In this document: positions 1 to 8,246 of the stretch, in pieces
Position numbering within the stretch: position 1 is the first letter of the stretch
Layout of the letters: each line of letters begins with the position of its first letter
Assembly: GCF_000827885.1 (NCBI RefSeq)
Contig: NZ_JTKH01000023.1
Span: forward strand, 1 to 64,000
Length of the DNA stretch: 64,000 nucleotides
Source of the DNA: Vibrio renipiscarius
GTDB taxonomy: Bacteria; Pseudomonadota; Gammaproteobacteria; Enterobacterales; Vibrionaceae
Direction of reading: 5' to 3'
Translations under genes and position numbers: made by a program
Notes under the pieces: generated by a model
Databases searched by the model: none
Told to the model about the DNA's origin: nothing
What the model saw: only the letters and a program-made list of their open reading frames with translations

Positions 1-1038
1 GCCGCCAGAGAGCATCAGCTCACCCGCGTCCGCCATACGACGAGCAATCGCCAACACTTCTTTTTGTGACGCTTCTACATCAGAGACTTTAATTGGAGGC
101 ATTGCGTCCAAATCATCGCGCATCATTTCACCGGCACGCTTCGACATGTTCTTAAAGATCTTATCTCGTAGGCCGTCATCCGCCCCTTTAAGCGCTCGTT
201 GCAATACATCTTGAGGTACATCACGCAACAGTTTTTGAATGCCTTGGTCATCAACTTCGATAAGGTTTTCAAACACAAACATAAGATCTTGAATTTGCGT
301 TGCCATGTCTTCGTCTTGATCGCGAATTTGCTCCATCAAGACACCTTCGACGTTGTTGTCCATATAGTTCATGATCTCCGCCGCCGCTTTTAAGCCGCCA
401 ATTTTGGCTGCTTGTGCGCCCGCTTGACCGGCAAACTGCTTCTCCATGATCTCGTTCAATTCAGCCAGCGCCGATGGTTGAACTTCTTCAAGGTTGGCAA
501 TTCGCATCATCAAATCAAGGCGATCACGCTCGGCAAACTGCGACAAAATTTCAGCTGACTGATCCGGATCGAGGTAAGAAAGAACAATGGTTTGGATCTG
601 TGGGTGTTCGTTAATGATGATGCTTGCAACTTGGCGAGGGTCCATCCACTTTAATGAATCGAGACCCTTTGAGCCGGTACCCAATAAGATTTGGTCCACC
701 AAGTTATTCGCTTTATCTTGGCCTAACGCAGCAACCAAGGTATTACGCATGAAGTCTTCACTGCCCATGCCAATGTTGGTGTATTTTTGAATGTCTTCCA
801 AAAAAGCACGGTGCACAGCGCCCACTTTGTCTTGGCTTAAATCGGCCGCGCGAGCCATGGCACTGCCGACTCGTTGAACTTGCTTGGGCTCGAGATGGCG
901 GATAATACCCGCCGCATCTTCTTCGTTAAGACTGAGCAACAAGATTGCTGCTCGCTCGTCACCAGGAATCGAAGAGATGTCGATGCTTGATTCAACGATC
1001 TCTGTGCTTTGATCCTGAGCTATGATTTCATTGGCCAT
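1..1038 (-). CDS. fliG: Flagellar motor switch protein FliG (3' end off window)
   Basis: FliG is the part of the C-ring that contacts the MS ring (FliF) and the stator, and takes part in torque generation and switching. 346 codons are visible from the ATG at 1038; only the last few C-terminal codons lie beyond base 1, ending in a Gly/Ser-rich tail as expected for FliG (about 350 residues). The start overlaps the 3' end of fliF by 11 bp, which implies translational coupling in the fliEFG operon. The identification rests on reading the translated strand and on the fliE-fliF-fliG order. No frameshift was seen. Confidence 0.95.
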   Translation of the reverse strand, partial: MANEIIAQDQSTEIVESSIDISSIPGDERAAILLLSLNEEDAAGIIRHLEPKQVQRVGSAMARAADLSQDKVGAVHRAFLEDIQKYTNIGMGSEDFMRNTLVAALGQDKANNLVDQILLGTGSKGLDSLKWMDPRQVASIIINEHPQIQTIVLSYLDPDQSAEILSQFAERDRLDLMMRIANLEEVQPSALAELNEIMEKQFAGQAGAQAAKIGGLKAAAEIMNYMDNNVEGVLMEQIRDQDEDMATQIQDLMFVFENLIEVDDQGIQKLLRDVPQDVLQRALKGADDGLRDKIFKNMSKRAGEMMRDDLDAMPPIKVSDVEASQKEVLAIARRMADAGELMLSGG

Positions 1039-2773
1039 CTTTCATCCAGTTCTTCACTACTTGCGCCGCTAATTCTGGTTCATTTGCCACCAGAGCTCGC
1101 ACCGCTTTTAATACGTCTTCATCTTTATGCAAGTTTGGTAAGTCGATGCTTGAACCAAACTCGAACAATTCACCGCCATCAAGATCACCGCCAATTAGGC
1201 TCGTTTCACCATCCGCGCCGATTGGCATACCATCAGGGCCATAAAGTTGCTCATCATTGTCCGCAGCAGGATTAAGTAATTTCTTCATCGCTGGACGAAC
1301 CAACACAATCACGACAATCGCAACCACCAACACACTGGCGAACCAACGAACCCAATCGTTAAAGTTTGGATGTTCCCAAATCGGGGATTCAACCACACTT
1401 TCCACTTCCGGCAGCGCAAACTGCATGCTGAGGACATTCAATAAATCGCCGCGATTTTGGCTAAAGCCCACAGCACCAATCAGCAATTGGCGGATAGCAT
1501 TTAACTCAGACTCCGCAAGCGGTTGATAAGTGGTTTCCCCTGTTGTCGGGTTTACCACTGGTCGATTTTTAATGGCAACCGCGACGGTTTGACGATTAAC
1601 GACACCCGTTTGGCGACGTTCGTGGCTGATCGTCGTATCCAACTCAAAGTTACGTGTCGCTTCTTTATGCACTGAACCTTGGCCCAGAATGCTGCCATTT
1701 TTCATTTGCGCGACGTCTTGAGGAATCGATGCATCTGACGGGGGTTGATTGCTGAGCGCCCCCGGAACACCGGCGACCACGTTGCCGTTGTTATAATCTT
1801 CCAGCGTATATTCACTGCGGGTCGATTGAGTATTCGGATCAAAACTTTTGCGGGTCTGCTCGACCGCGCTGAAATCCAGTTCAATATCAACTTGCGCCGT
1901 GTAGTTACCAAAGCCAAGAATCGGGATCAATACCGAGTCAATTTTCTCACGTAATGCCGATTCTTGTTTACGCTCAAGTTCATGCTCTTTACGACGCGCC
2001 ATTGAGGCTTCATCTTGCGAACCTGAACTTAATAAGCGGCCATGTTGATCTGTCACCGTAATGCGATTGGGCGTCATTCCTGGCACCGCACTAGAGACCA
2101 TATCAACGATAGAATCCACTTCTTCCTGCTTGAGATTATTACCACTTTTCAGCGTTAAAAATACCGATGCAGAGGCCTCTTGATTGTGGCGGACAAATAC
2201 ACTTTGCTTGGGTAGCGCAAGAAGAACACGCGCTTTACGCACTTGTTTCATTTCTTCTATTGCTTGAGATAACTGACGCTCACGACTGAGTTTGAGACGC
2301 TCTAACTCTAAGCGTTGGGAAACACCAAACCCCATATCTTGCAGCAAGATATCGTCACCTTCTTCCGTGGCCTGATTTAGGCCAGCACGAGCAAGGTTAA
2401 GTTTGAGTCCACTGTATTCGTTGACCGGCACCATGATGGTATTGCCATCTAACGAATAATCTTGTTTTTGCGCATCCAAATAATCCAGTACTGGGATCAG
2501 TTCTTCTGTTTCATAGGCACCAAGAGGGCGCATTTCTGGTTCTTTCACCCAGAAAAACAACATTACGATTAAGGCGACACAGATAGAAATCGACAGCACA
2601 AGCACCACTTGGCGCATTAAATCAAGATCGCCAACGGCTAAATCAAATTTTGAGCTACTTTTTTCATCAAGATCGGGATTTTGGCTTCCGCCATCGATTC
2701 CACCATGACCAATGAGGCCATTGTGTGACGACTCAGAAAGAGCCAAATCTGTTGATTGGTTTGAATTAGACAC
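1028..2773 (-). CDS. fliF: Flagellar MS-ring protein FliF
   Basis: FliF is the inner-membrane protein that oligomerises to form the MS ring, the base on which the rotor and export gate assemble. The 581-residue product has two membrane segments (about residues 55-75 and 475-497) flanking a large periplasmic region, plus an acidic cytoplasmic C-terminus that binds FliG. The N-terminal cytoplasmic tail of about 50 residues is long and Ser/Asp-rich, as in other Vibrio FliF. The gene lies 14 bp downstream of fliE and overlaps fliG by 11 bp, so the three form one transcription unit. Length is normal for the family. Confidence 0.97.
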   Translation of the reverse strand: MSNSNQSTDLALSESSHNGLIGHGGIDGGSQNPDLDEKSSSKFDLAVGDLDLMRQVVLVLSISICVALIVMLFFWVKEPEMRPLGAYETEELIPVLDYLDAQKQDYSLDGNTIMVPVNEYSGLKLNLARAGLNQATEEGDDILLQDMGFGVSQRLELERLKLSRERQLSQAIEEMKQVRKARVLLALPKQSVFVRHNQEASASVFLTLKSGNNLKQEEVDSIVDMVSSAVPGMTPNRITVTDQHGRLLSSGSQDEASMARRKEHELERKQESALREKIDSVLIPILGFGNYTAQVDIELDFSAVEQTRKSFDPNTQSTRSEYTLEDYNNGNVVAGVPGALSNQPPSDASIPQDVAQMKNGSILGQGSVHKEATRNFELDTTISHERRQTGVVNRQTVAVAIKNRPVVNPTTGETTYQPLAESELNAIRQLLIGAVGFSQNRGDLLNVLSMQFALPEVESVVESPIWEHPNFNDWVRWFASVLVVAIVVIVLVRPAMKKLLNPAADNDEQLYGPDGMPIGADGETSLIGGDLDGGELFEFGSSIDLPNLHKDEDVLKAVRALVANEPELAAQVVKNWMKDGQ

Positions 2774-2787
2774 AGAGACTACCTAAC

Positions 2788-3099
2788 CTACACTGGCATA
2801 TTCATCAATTCTTTATACGCTTCAACAAGTTTATTGCGTACTTGAATCGTGGCTTCAAAAGCGACACTCGATTTATTTCTTGCGATCATCACATCAGAAA
2901 GAGAGACGTTATTATCGCCACTATCAAATCGAGTTTGTAAGTCGCCAGAGGTCTTAGACAGGCTATTGACATTATTGATGGCATTAGTCAACAGATCTTT
3001 AAAATCTGCTCCAACAGTGTGACCTGTTGCGACGGGTTTAGCGCTAGCAGCGTCCAACATCATGGCCTGCATTTCACTATTAAATCCATCAATTCTCAT
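2788..3099 (-). CDS. fliE: Flagellar hook-basal body protein FliE
   Basis: FliE joins the MS ring to the proximal rod. The 103-residue product begins MRIDGF. I chose the ATG at 3099, not the upstream in-frame codon at 3117, because a GAGG Shine-Dalgarno precedes it by five bases and the length then matches the family. It is first in fliE-fliF-fliG, with a sigma-54-type promoter about 55 bp upstream (3153-3168). The C-terminal helix, which includes the segment VEAYKELMNM, is the conserved part of the family. Confidence 0.95.
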   Translation of the reverse strand: MRIDGFNSEMQAMMLDAASAKPVATGHTVGADFKDLLTNAINNVNSLSKTSGDLQTRFDSGDNNVSLSDVMIARNKSSVAFEATIQVRNKLVEAYKELMNMPV

Positions 3100-3152
3100 T
3101 ACTACCTCTACTGTCATTTTTTTGACAAGTGACTGCGTTACATTACTGACGC

Positions 3153-3168
3153 AGCAAAGAATATGCCA
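3153..3168 (-). promoter_or_regulatory. Sigma-54-type promoter of fliEFG operon
   Basis: The minus strand reads TGGCATATTCTTTGCT, which has the -24 GG and -12 GC elements at correct spacing and matches TGGCAC-N5-TTGC at nearly every position. It lies about 55 bp before the fliE start and implies a leader of about 43 nt. In vibrios fliE-led operons are known to depend on RpoN and FlrC, and flrC is directly upstream. The site itself is seen; activity is inferred. Confidence 0.75.
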
Positions 3169-3197
3169 CGCGCCATTAATTCTACGAAAATAGCACG

Positions 3198-4604
3198 TTA
3201 GTTTGGAATATCAATCCCTGCATCGCGCATTTTTGCGAGCTTGTAACGTAAAGTGCGTGGGCTGATCCCAAGCTTATCCGCCATTTCTTTTCTGCGGCCC
3301 GAGCACTCAACTAAAGTTTCAATAATAATGGCGTATTCTTGATCCCTTAGTTCATTTCCAAGCCCCGTATTTGCCGGAGAAACTCTATCGAATTCAACTT
3401 CGGCTACCGGCTTGATCGTCGGCGCTGAAATCGTACAATTTTCGACAACTTGCTGCAGACTTGTCGCGTCTTGCCAATCGAGCCCTTCAAGTAAAATGTG
3501 CTCTCCGCCAATATCACCGTTTTCACTTAGAATCAGGGCGCGTTGTACGACGTTATCGAGTTCGCGTACATTACCAGGCCATGGGTAGCACAGCAGTTTA
3601 CTCAACGCTTCATCGCTTAAACTCGGGACTGGCATCCCCAGCTTTTGGCAGTTGCGCTCAACCAAGTGACGAGCAAGCGGCTCAATATCGCCTTTGCGTT
3701 CACACAGTGCTGGCCAAGTTATTGGGAAAACATTTAGGCGGTAATACAAGTCTTCACGAAAGTGGCCTTCCAATACGTATTGCTTGAGATCGCGGTTACT
3801 GGTCGCCAAGACACGTACATCTAATTTGATGCTTTTTCGGCTGCCCAAACGCTCCACTTCGCGCTCTTGCAATACGCGCAATAACTTCACTTGTAAGCTC
3901 AGATCCATCTCACTGATTTCATCAAGTAAAATGGTGCCACCTTGTGCTTGCTCAAACTTACCTGGACACGCTTGTACCGCACCGGTAAACGCCCCTTTTT
4001 CGTAGCCAAACAGCGTCGCTTCCAGCATGTTGTCAGGAATGGCGGCACAGTTAATCGCCACAAAAGGGCCCGCTTTACGGTTAGAGGCGTTGTGAATGTA
4101 GCGAGACATCACTTCTTTACCTGAACCACTCGGCCCCAAGATCATGACGTTGGCGTCTGTTCGTGCCACTTTGTCGGCTAAAGCCAACAGTTTTAAACTT
4201 TTTTCATCAGCGACGATCGCATCGCCGTTATCGTCCGATTTCACGGGCGCGTAACGACTGACCATATTCAAAAGTACTTCTGGCGCAAACGGCTTAGCCA
4301 TGTAATCGATCGCGCCGTCTTTCATCGCCGAAACCGCGTCTTCGATATTGGCATACGCTGTCATCAGCAGTACGGGTAAATTAGGCCAATGCTGTTTGAT
4401 ATTGCGCAGTAGGGCAAGACCACCCATCCCAGCCATTTGCACGTCTGAAACAACAATGTCGACAGCGTTCGATTTTAGTTTCACCAGCGCATCTTCAGCA
4501 CTGTCTGCTTCTAGCCATTCGTAGCCAGCAAGCGCTAAGGTGTCCACTAACGCTTCGCGTAGACCTTCATCATCTTCGACAATAAGTACCTTGCTTTGAG
4601 CCAT
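3198..4604 (-). CDS. flrC: Sigma-54-dependent flagellar response regulator FlrC
   Basis: FlrC activates the middle class of polar flagellar genes with RNA polymerase carrying sigma-54 once phosphorylated by FlrB. The 468-residue product has a receiver domain (about 1-120, phospho-acceptor D54 in VVSDVQM), an AAA+ domain with Walker A GPSGSGKE and the GAFTGA loop that contacts sigma-54, and a C-terminal Fis-type helix-turn-helix. The start at 4604 (MAQSKVL) was chosen over the upstream in-frame codon because it has a GGAG site, removes most overlap with flrB and matches the family N-terminus. It follows flrB after 1 bp. It could also be called flaM, the V. parahaemolyticus name. Confidence 0.95.
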   Translation of the reverse strand: MAQSKVLIVEDDEGLREALVDTLALAGYEWLEADSAEDALVKLKSNAVDIVVSDVQMAGMGGLALLRNIKQHWPNLPVLLMTAYANIEDAVSAMKDGAIDYMAKPFAPEVLLNMVSRYAPVKSDDNGDAIVADEKSLKLLALADKVARTDANVMILGPSGSGKEVMSRYIHNASNRKAGPFVAINCAAIPDNMLEATLFGYEKGAFTGAVQACPGKFEQAQGGTILLDEISEMDLSLQVKLLRVLQEREVERLGSRKSIKLDVRVLATSNRDLKQYVLEGHFREDLYYRLNVFPITWPALCERKGDIEPLARHLVERNCQKLGMPVPSLSDEALSKLLCYPWPGNVRELDNVVQRALILSENGDIGGEHILLEGLDWQDATSLQQVVENCTISAPTIKPVAEVEFDRVSPANTGLGNELRDQEYAIIIETLVECSGRRKEMADKLGISPRTLRYKLAKMRDAGIDIPN

Positions 4605-4605
4605 G

Positions 4606-5640
4606 TTATTCTCCAGTCGTGACTGATTGGTCAGGTTGTTGGGCATTTTCTAACGGTAAACACATCGTAAAACACGCCCCATCCCCTTCCTCTGATATGA
4701 GTTCAAGCCGGCCATCATGCGCGCGACTCACCATTTGTACTACGGCCAAGCCAAGGCCAGTGCCTTGAGAGCGCGTCGTGAAAAATGGCTCCATGATTTT
4801 TTGCTGTAGTGCTTGAGGTACACCCGGTCCACTGTCTTGAACCGAAATTTTTAATTCGTTATTGACCGGACGAAAAAACACATCGATTTGCGATTCCTTG
4901 CCGGCCATTTGTATCGCATTCATCACTAAGTTACTGAGCGCCGAGGCAATCGCATTCGCGTTACCCATTAAGCGCGTCGAGGCTTCTTCCACCTCTAAGC
5001 CGTAATCAATCGCATTATTTTTGAGGGCGCTTTCCACCATTGGGGAAAATTCAGCGACTAAATCTGCGATGGTAAAAATCTTAACGACTTTATTGTCGCC
5101 CCCCTTTGCAAACAACAGCATGTCATTCACCTGCTTTTCTAAATCTTGCAGGCGATCGACTAACTTACTTTGAAAGCGCTCTTTGGTGGCAGGCGGTAAG
5201 TTGGGCGTCGCAAGGTTTGAGGCGTACAACATGGCGCTTGAAAGTGGCGTGCGAACCTGATGAGCTAATGAAGCGACCATCCGCCCTAAAGAAGACAAGC
5301 GCTGCAAATCACTCACGCGCGATTGCAATAAACGCGTTTCCGTTAAGTCGGTGATCAAGATAAGTTGCCCAGTCGCGGAGGCTGAGATCGCTAAACGCAC
5401 TTTTCGTCCATTACGCAACGAAATCTCATGACCATCATCTTCACGTGGCGCAAATGCCCATTGGATGACTTCAAACCACTTGTGGCCTACGAGCGGTACT
5501 TCCAATAACCGCTCCGCTTCTGGATTGACTTCACGCACCACGCCTTGGGTGTCGAGCAATATCACCCCTGCTGGCATCACATCCAGCACTTGTTTGTAAC
5601 GCTCAACTTGTTCTTCTAGAGATCCTAAGTAGTTATCCAT
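4606..5640 (-). CDS. flrB: Flagellar sensor histidine kinase FlrB
   Basis: FlrB is the kinase partner of FlrC. The 344-residue protein has no membrane segment. An N-terminal PAS-like domain (about 10-80) is followed by a HisKA dimerisation domain with H127 in LAHQVRTPL, then a HATPase domain with the boxes DSGPGVP and GTGLGLAVV. A cytoplasmic kinase without a membrane sensor is normal for FlrB/FleS. It forms a two-gene operon with flrC, led by a sigma-54-type promoter at 5694-5709. Confidence 0.95.
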   Translation of the reverse strand: MDNYLGSLEEQVERYKQVLDVMPAGVILLDTQGVVREVNPEAERLLEVPLVGHKWFEVIQWAFAPREDDGHEISLRNGRKVRLAISASATGQLILITDLTETRLLQSRVSDLQRLSSLGRMVASLAHQVRTPLSSAMLYASNLATPNLPPATKERFQSKLVDRLQDLEKQVNDMLLFAKGGDNKVVKIFTIADLVAEFSPMVESALKNNAIDYGLEVEEASTRLMGNANAIASALSNLVMNAIQMAGKESQIDVFFRPVNNELKISVQDSGPGVPQALQQKIMEPFFTTRSQGTGLGLAVVQMVSRAHDGRLELISEEGDGACFTMCLPLENAQQPDQSVTTGE

Positions 5641-5693
5641 CTGCTTTTCGCTGTCTGCCGTTTTTTTGCCTCAAATACTACAATGGCCTAACA

Positions 5694-5709
5694 TGCAAAA
5701 TACACGCCA
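5694..5709 (-). promoter_or_regulatory. Sigma-54-type promoter of flrBC
   Basis: The minus strand reads TGGCGTGTATTTTGCA: -24 TGGC, a G at consensus position 7, and -12 TTGCA, with exact spacing. It lies 54 bp before the flrB start, giving a leader of about 43 nt. It fits the known hierarchy in which FlrA with sigma-54 turns on flrBC. The next gene upstream is flrA itself. Confidence 0.8.
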
Positions 5710-5781
5710 GGCCATTAATTAATATTATCAACAACTTAACCTTTAGTCATTATTTTGACATTAAGGAATTCGCACCGCAGA

Positions 5782-7248
5782 TTAACGCTGTAAGCTGTAC
5801 TTACGCATTTTTTCCACCAGCGTTGTACGACGCATGCCCAGCATGTCTGCCGCGCGAGCAACCACGCCACCTTGCGCATCAAGCGCTTGGTTGATCATGT
5901 TCACTTCGAGTTCTGCCAACATCTCTTTCAGATTTAGCCCTTCTGGCGGCAAATCTTGTGGAGCATGCTCACTGTTCGCGAAGACGTCCAATTCATCCAG
6001 ACTGAAATCCTCGGAGAAGATGTTGTGTAATACATCACGCTCTTGCTCTTCGATCGACGCCGCTGAATGGTATTCTGGTTGGAACTCAGGGATATCACTG
6101 TAACGGTATTTCGTCGGCAGATGATTCACATCGACCAAGCTGTTCGGATACAGGATAATCATGCGTTCCACTAAGTTGGCAAGTTCGCGTACGTTACCAG
6201 GCCAATCATGCTCCATAAGTGAGTTGATTGCGCGTGGTGTAAAGCAGATCGGTTGCGCGCCTTCCGCTTGCATACGAGTCATCAGTTCTTGCAGTAAGAG
6301 CGGGATGTCTTCTTTGCGATCACGTAACGCCGGCATTTCAATTGGGAAGACATTGAGGCGATAGTACAAATCTTCACGGAAAGACTCATCGCTAATCATT
6401 GAATCAAGATTGCGATGGGTGGCCGCTACGACACGAACATCCGCACGAATCGTATTATTACCCCCAACACGTTCAAAGCAACGTTCTTGCAATACACGTA
6501 ACAACTTCACCTGCATTGGCATTGGCATATCACCAATTTCGTCTAAAAACAGAGTGCCGCCTTCAGCCAACTCAAAACGACCTTTACGGGCGGTGATCGC
6601 TCCAGTAAACGCGCCTTTTTCATGGCCAAAGAGTTCACTCTCTAATAGATCTGGTGGAATCGCTCCACAATTGATCGGAACAAAAGGGCCACCGCGACGA
6701 GATGAATGATAGTGAATATTACGCGCCACGACTTCTTTACCCGTACCCGATTCCCCTAAGATAAGGACATTGGCTTCTGTTGAAGAGACTTGATCAATCA
6801 AATGACGAACGTCTTTGATGCCTAGACTTTGTCCAACAAGGCTGCGAAATAGCGTATTTTTACGCGTAGAAGAAGGAACATTCACCCCTTTACGACCTAA
6901 GAAATCTTTACAGTGACGTAAAGCTTCACTCAATTGAGGGTAATTCAGTGGGTAAGCAAGATCGCCAACATAGTTGGTCATGTCTTCAGCGAAAGGAAAC
7001 TGCTTATTGGCGATAAGAAGCGGTATATGGTTCGCACGTGATAGGTATTTGCTCAGTTTCACCGCTTGGTCAGGGTGCAGGATCGATCCCACAATACAAC
7101 CAGACCAAACGCCTGAAAAATCTAAAGCGTCTATTTGTGCAGCATGAATGACTTCGCAAGGCTCACCAACAAAACCTAAGATAGATTCTAAATTGGTTCG
7201 CGCCTGAGCGTCGTCTTCAATAACAAGTAATTTTGCTAAGCCTTGCAT
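5782..7248 (-). CDS. flrA: Master flagellar transcriptional activator FlrA
   Basis: FlrA is the sigma-54-dependent activator at the top of the polar flagellar cascade, related to FleQ. The 488-residue protein has an atypical receiver-like N-terminal domain without a clear phospho-acceptor, a AAA+ domain (Walker [15 protein letters not shown] loop) and a C-terminal Fis-type helix-turn-helix. R135 and R176, the residues reported to mediate c-di-GMP inhibition of V. cholerae FlrA, are both present at the same numbers, so this FlrA is probably shut off by c-di-GMP. No good Shine-Dalgarno precedes the ATG. The gene stands alone, separated from fliS by about 250 bp that contain the fliS terminator. 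Confidence 0.96.
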   Translation of the reverse strand: MQGLAKLLVIEDDAQARTNLESILGFVGEPCEVIHAAQIDALDFSGVWSGCIVGSILHPDQAVKLSKYLSRANHIPLLIANKQFPFAEDMTNYVGDLAYPLNYPQLSEALRHCKDFLGRKGVNVPSSTRKNTLFRSLVGQSLGIKDVRHLIDQVSSTEANVLILGESGTGKEVVARNIHYHSSRRGGPFVPINCGAIPPDLLESELFGHEKGAFTGAITARKGRFELAEGGTLFLDEIGDMPMPMQVKLLRVLQERCFERVGGNNTIRADVRVVAATHRNLDSMISDESFREDLYYRLNVFPIEMPALRDRKEDIPLLLQELMTRMQAEGAQPICFTPRAINSLMEHDWPGNVRELANLVERMIILYPNSLVDVNHLPTKYRYSDIPEFQPEYHSAASIEEQERDVLHNIFSEDFSLDELDVFANSEHAPQDLPPEGLNLKEMLAELEVNMINQALDAQGGVVARAADMLGMRRTTLVEKMRKYSLQR

Positions 7249-7360
7249 AGGTGAGAATGATCGCCTTCATTAAATACTTGGAGCTGCTAAATCTATGAAT
7301 ATTGCGTCGATGAGTTCGAGTTGTGATTAACTGTTGTCAATGTACAAATTTCAGCAACAA

Positions 7361-7390
7361 AAAAAGCCACTAGGCTAGTGAGTGGCTTCT
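7361..7390 (-). terminator. Intrinsic terminator downstream of fliS
   Basis: An inverted repeat AAGCCACT / AGTGGCTT (7364-7371 and 7381-7388) is followed on the minus strand by a run of T. It lies about 110 bp past the fliS stop and before flrA, so it separates the flaG-fliD-flaI-fliS transcript from flrA. The rest of the gap (7249-7499) shows no other clear element. Confidence 0.75.
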
Positions 7391-7499
7391 ATTTTATTTG
7401 ATAAAAAAAATAAGGCAACCAAGCAATTAGGCCGTGTGATATGCAGCCAAAGCTATTTTATTTAAATGCCTAATTATTTTAACCTTTTTAATGAAATGA

Positions 7500-7910
7500 T
7501 CACAGACCCACATCTTTCGCGGTCAGGTTGTGATACTCCGCTGGGATTTGATCCCACGCCGATTTTATTTCGCGAATAATGTCGATCACATCATCAATCG
7601 GTTGCGGATCATTCTTATGATTTGCCGCGGTAATTTGAGTGATCATAAATTCGTAAAGTTGATCTAGGTTCTGGGCGATATCACCACCGTCATCCATTGA
7701 TAAACAGCTGCGTAAACTGATGATAATGTCGAGCGCCTTGCCCAAACGTTCACCCTTTACTGGTATATTACCCTGCTGCATGGCTGCTTTACCTTGGATC
7801 AAGCGCTCAATAGCGCCAGCCATCAACATCTGCACGATTTTATGCGGCGAGGCCGCGGTGAGTTGGCTGTCTACCGATACCTTCTTATAAGCCTGTAATG
7901 AACCGCGCAT
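7500..7910 (-). CDS. fliS: Flagellin export chaperone FliS
   Basis: FliS binds the C-terminal helix of flagellin in the cytoplasm and delivers it to the export apparatus. The 136-residue, helix-rich product begins MRGSLQAYKKV, typical of FliS, with a GAGGAAAG ribosome site before the ATG. It follows flaI after 12 bp and is last in the flaG-fliD-flaI-fliS group. Length is normal. It is called flaJ in V. parahaemolyticus. Confidence 0.93.
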   Translation of the reverse strand: MRGSLQAYKKVSVDSQLTAASPHKIVQMLMAGAIERLIQGKAAMQQGNIPVKGERLGKALDIIISLRSCLSMDDGGDIAQNLDQLYEFMITQITAANHKNDPQPIDDVIDIIREIKSAWDQIPAEYHNLTAKDVGL

Positions 7911-7922
7911 AACTTTCCTCTT

Positions 7923-8246
7923 TTACAAAAACTTTTTATATTGTTGAACGGACTTATTGCCGTGTCGATATTTATATAGGGTTTGACCTATCGCCGTGGT
8001 TTTATTTTGCATCAAGGCCACGACACCTTGCGTCTGTTTTATGGCAACTTGCCACTGCTCTGTTTGTGCCAGTTGGGGGGATCCCTCAATGGCCCTGAAG
8101 AGACTCAATAACAACTGCTTTCTGTTATCGACCAGTTGCGTGATTTCTTCAGTGTTAATATTATCAAATGAAAGCTCATTCGTGATTGTGCGATCTAGAT
8201 CACTTAGCTGTACGAGTTGATCATAGAAATTATCGGCTAAGTGCAC
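7923..8246 (-). CDS. flaI: Polar flagellar protein FlaI
   Basis: This 107-residue, mainly helical and charged protein lies between fliD and fliS, the position of flaI in vibrios, which is thought to correspond to the FliT chaperone slot. The start is a GTG at 8246 inside the end of fliD (17 bp overlap), preceded by GGGGA at suitable spacing, which suggests coupling. The identification is mostly by position and size; the sequence itself has few fixed motifs. A FliT-like role as FliD chaperone is inferred. Confidence 0.75.
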   Translation of the reverse strand: MHLADNFYDQLVQLSDLDRTITNELSFDNINTEEITQLVDNRKQLLLSLFRAIEGSPQLAQTEQWQVAIKQTQGVVALMQNKTTAIGQTLYKYRHGNKSVQQYKKFL

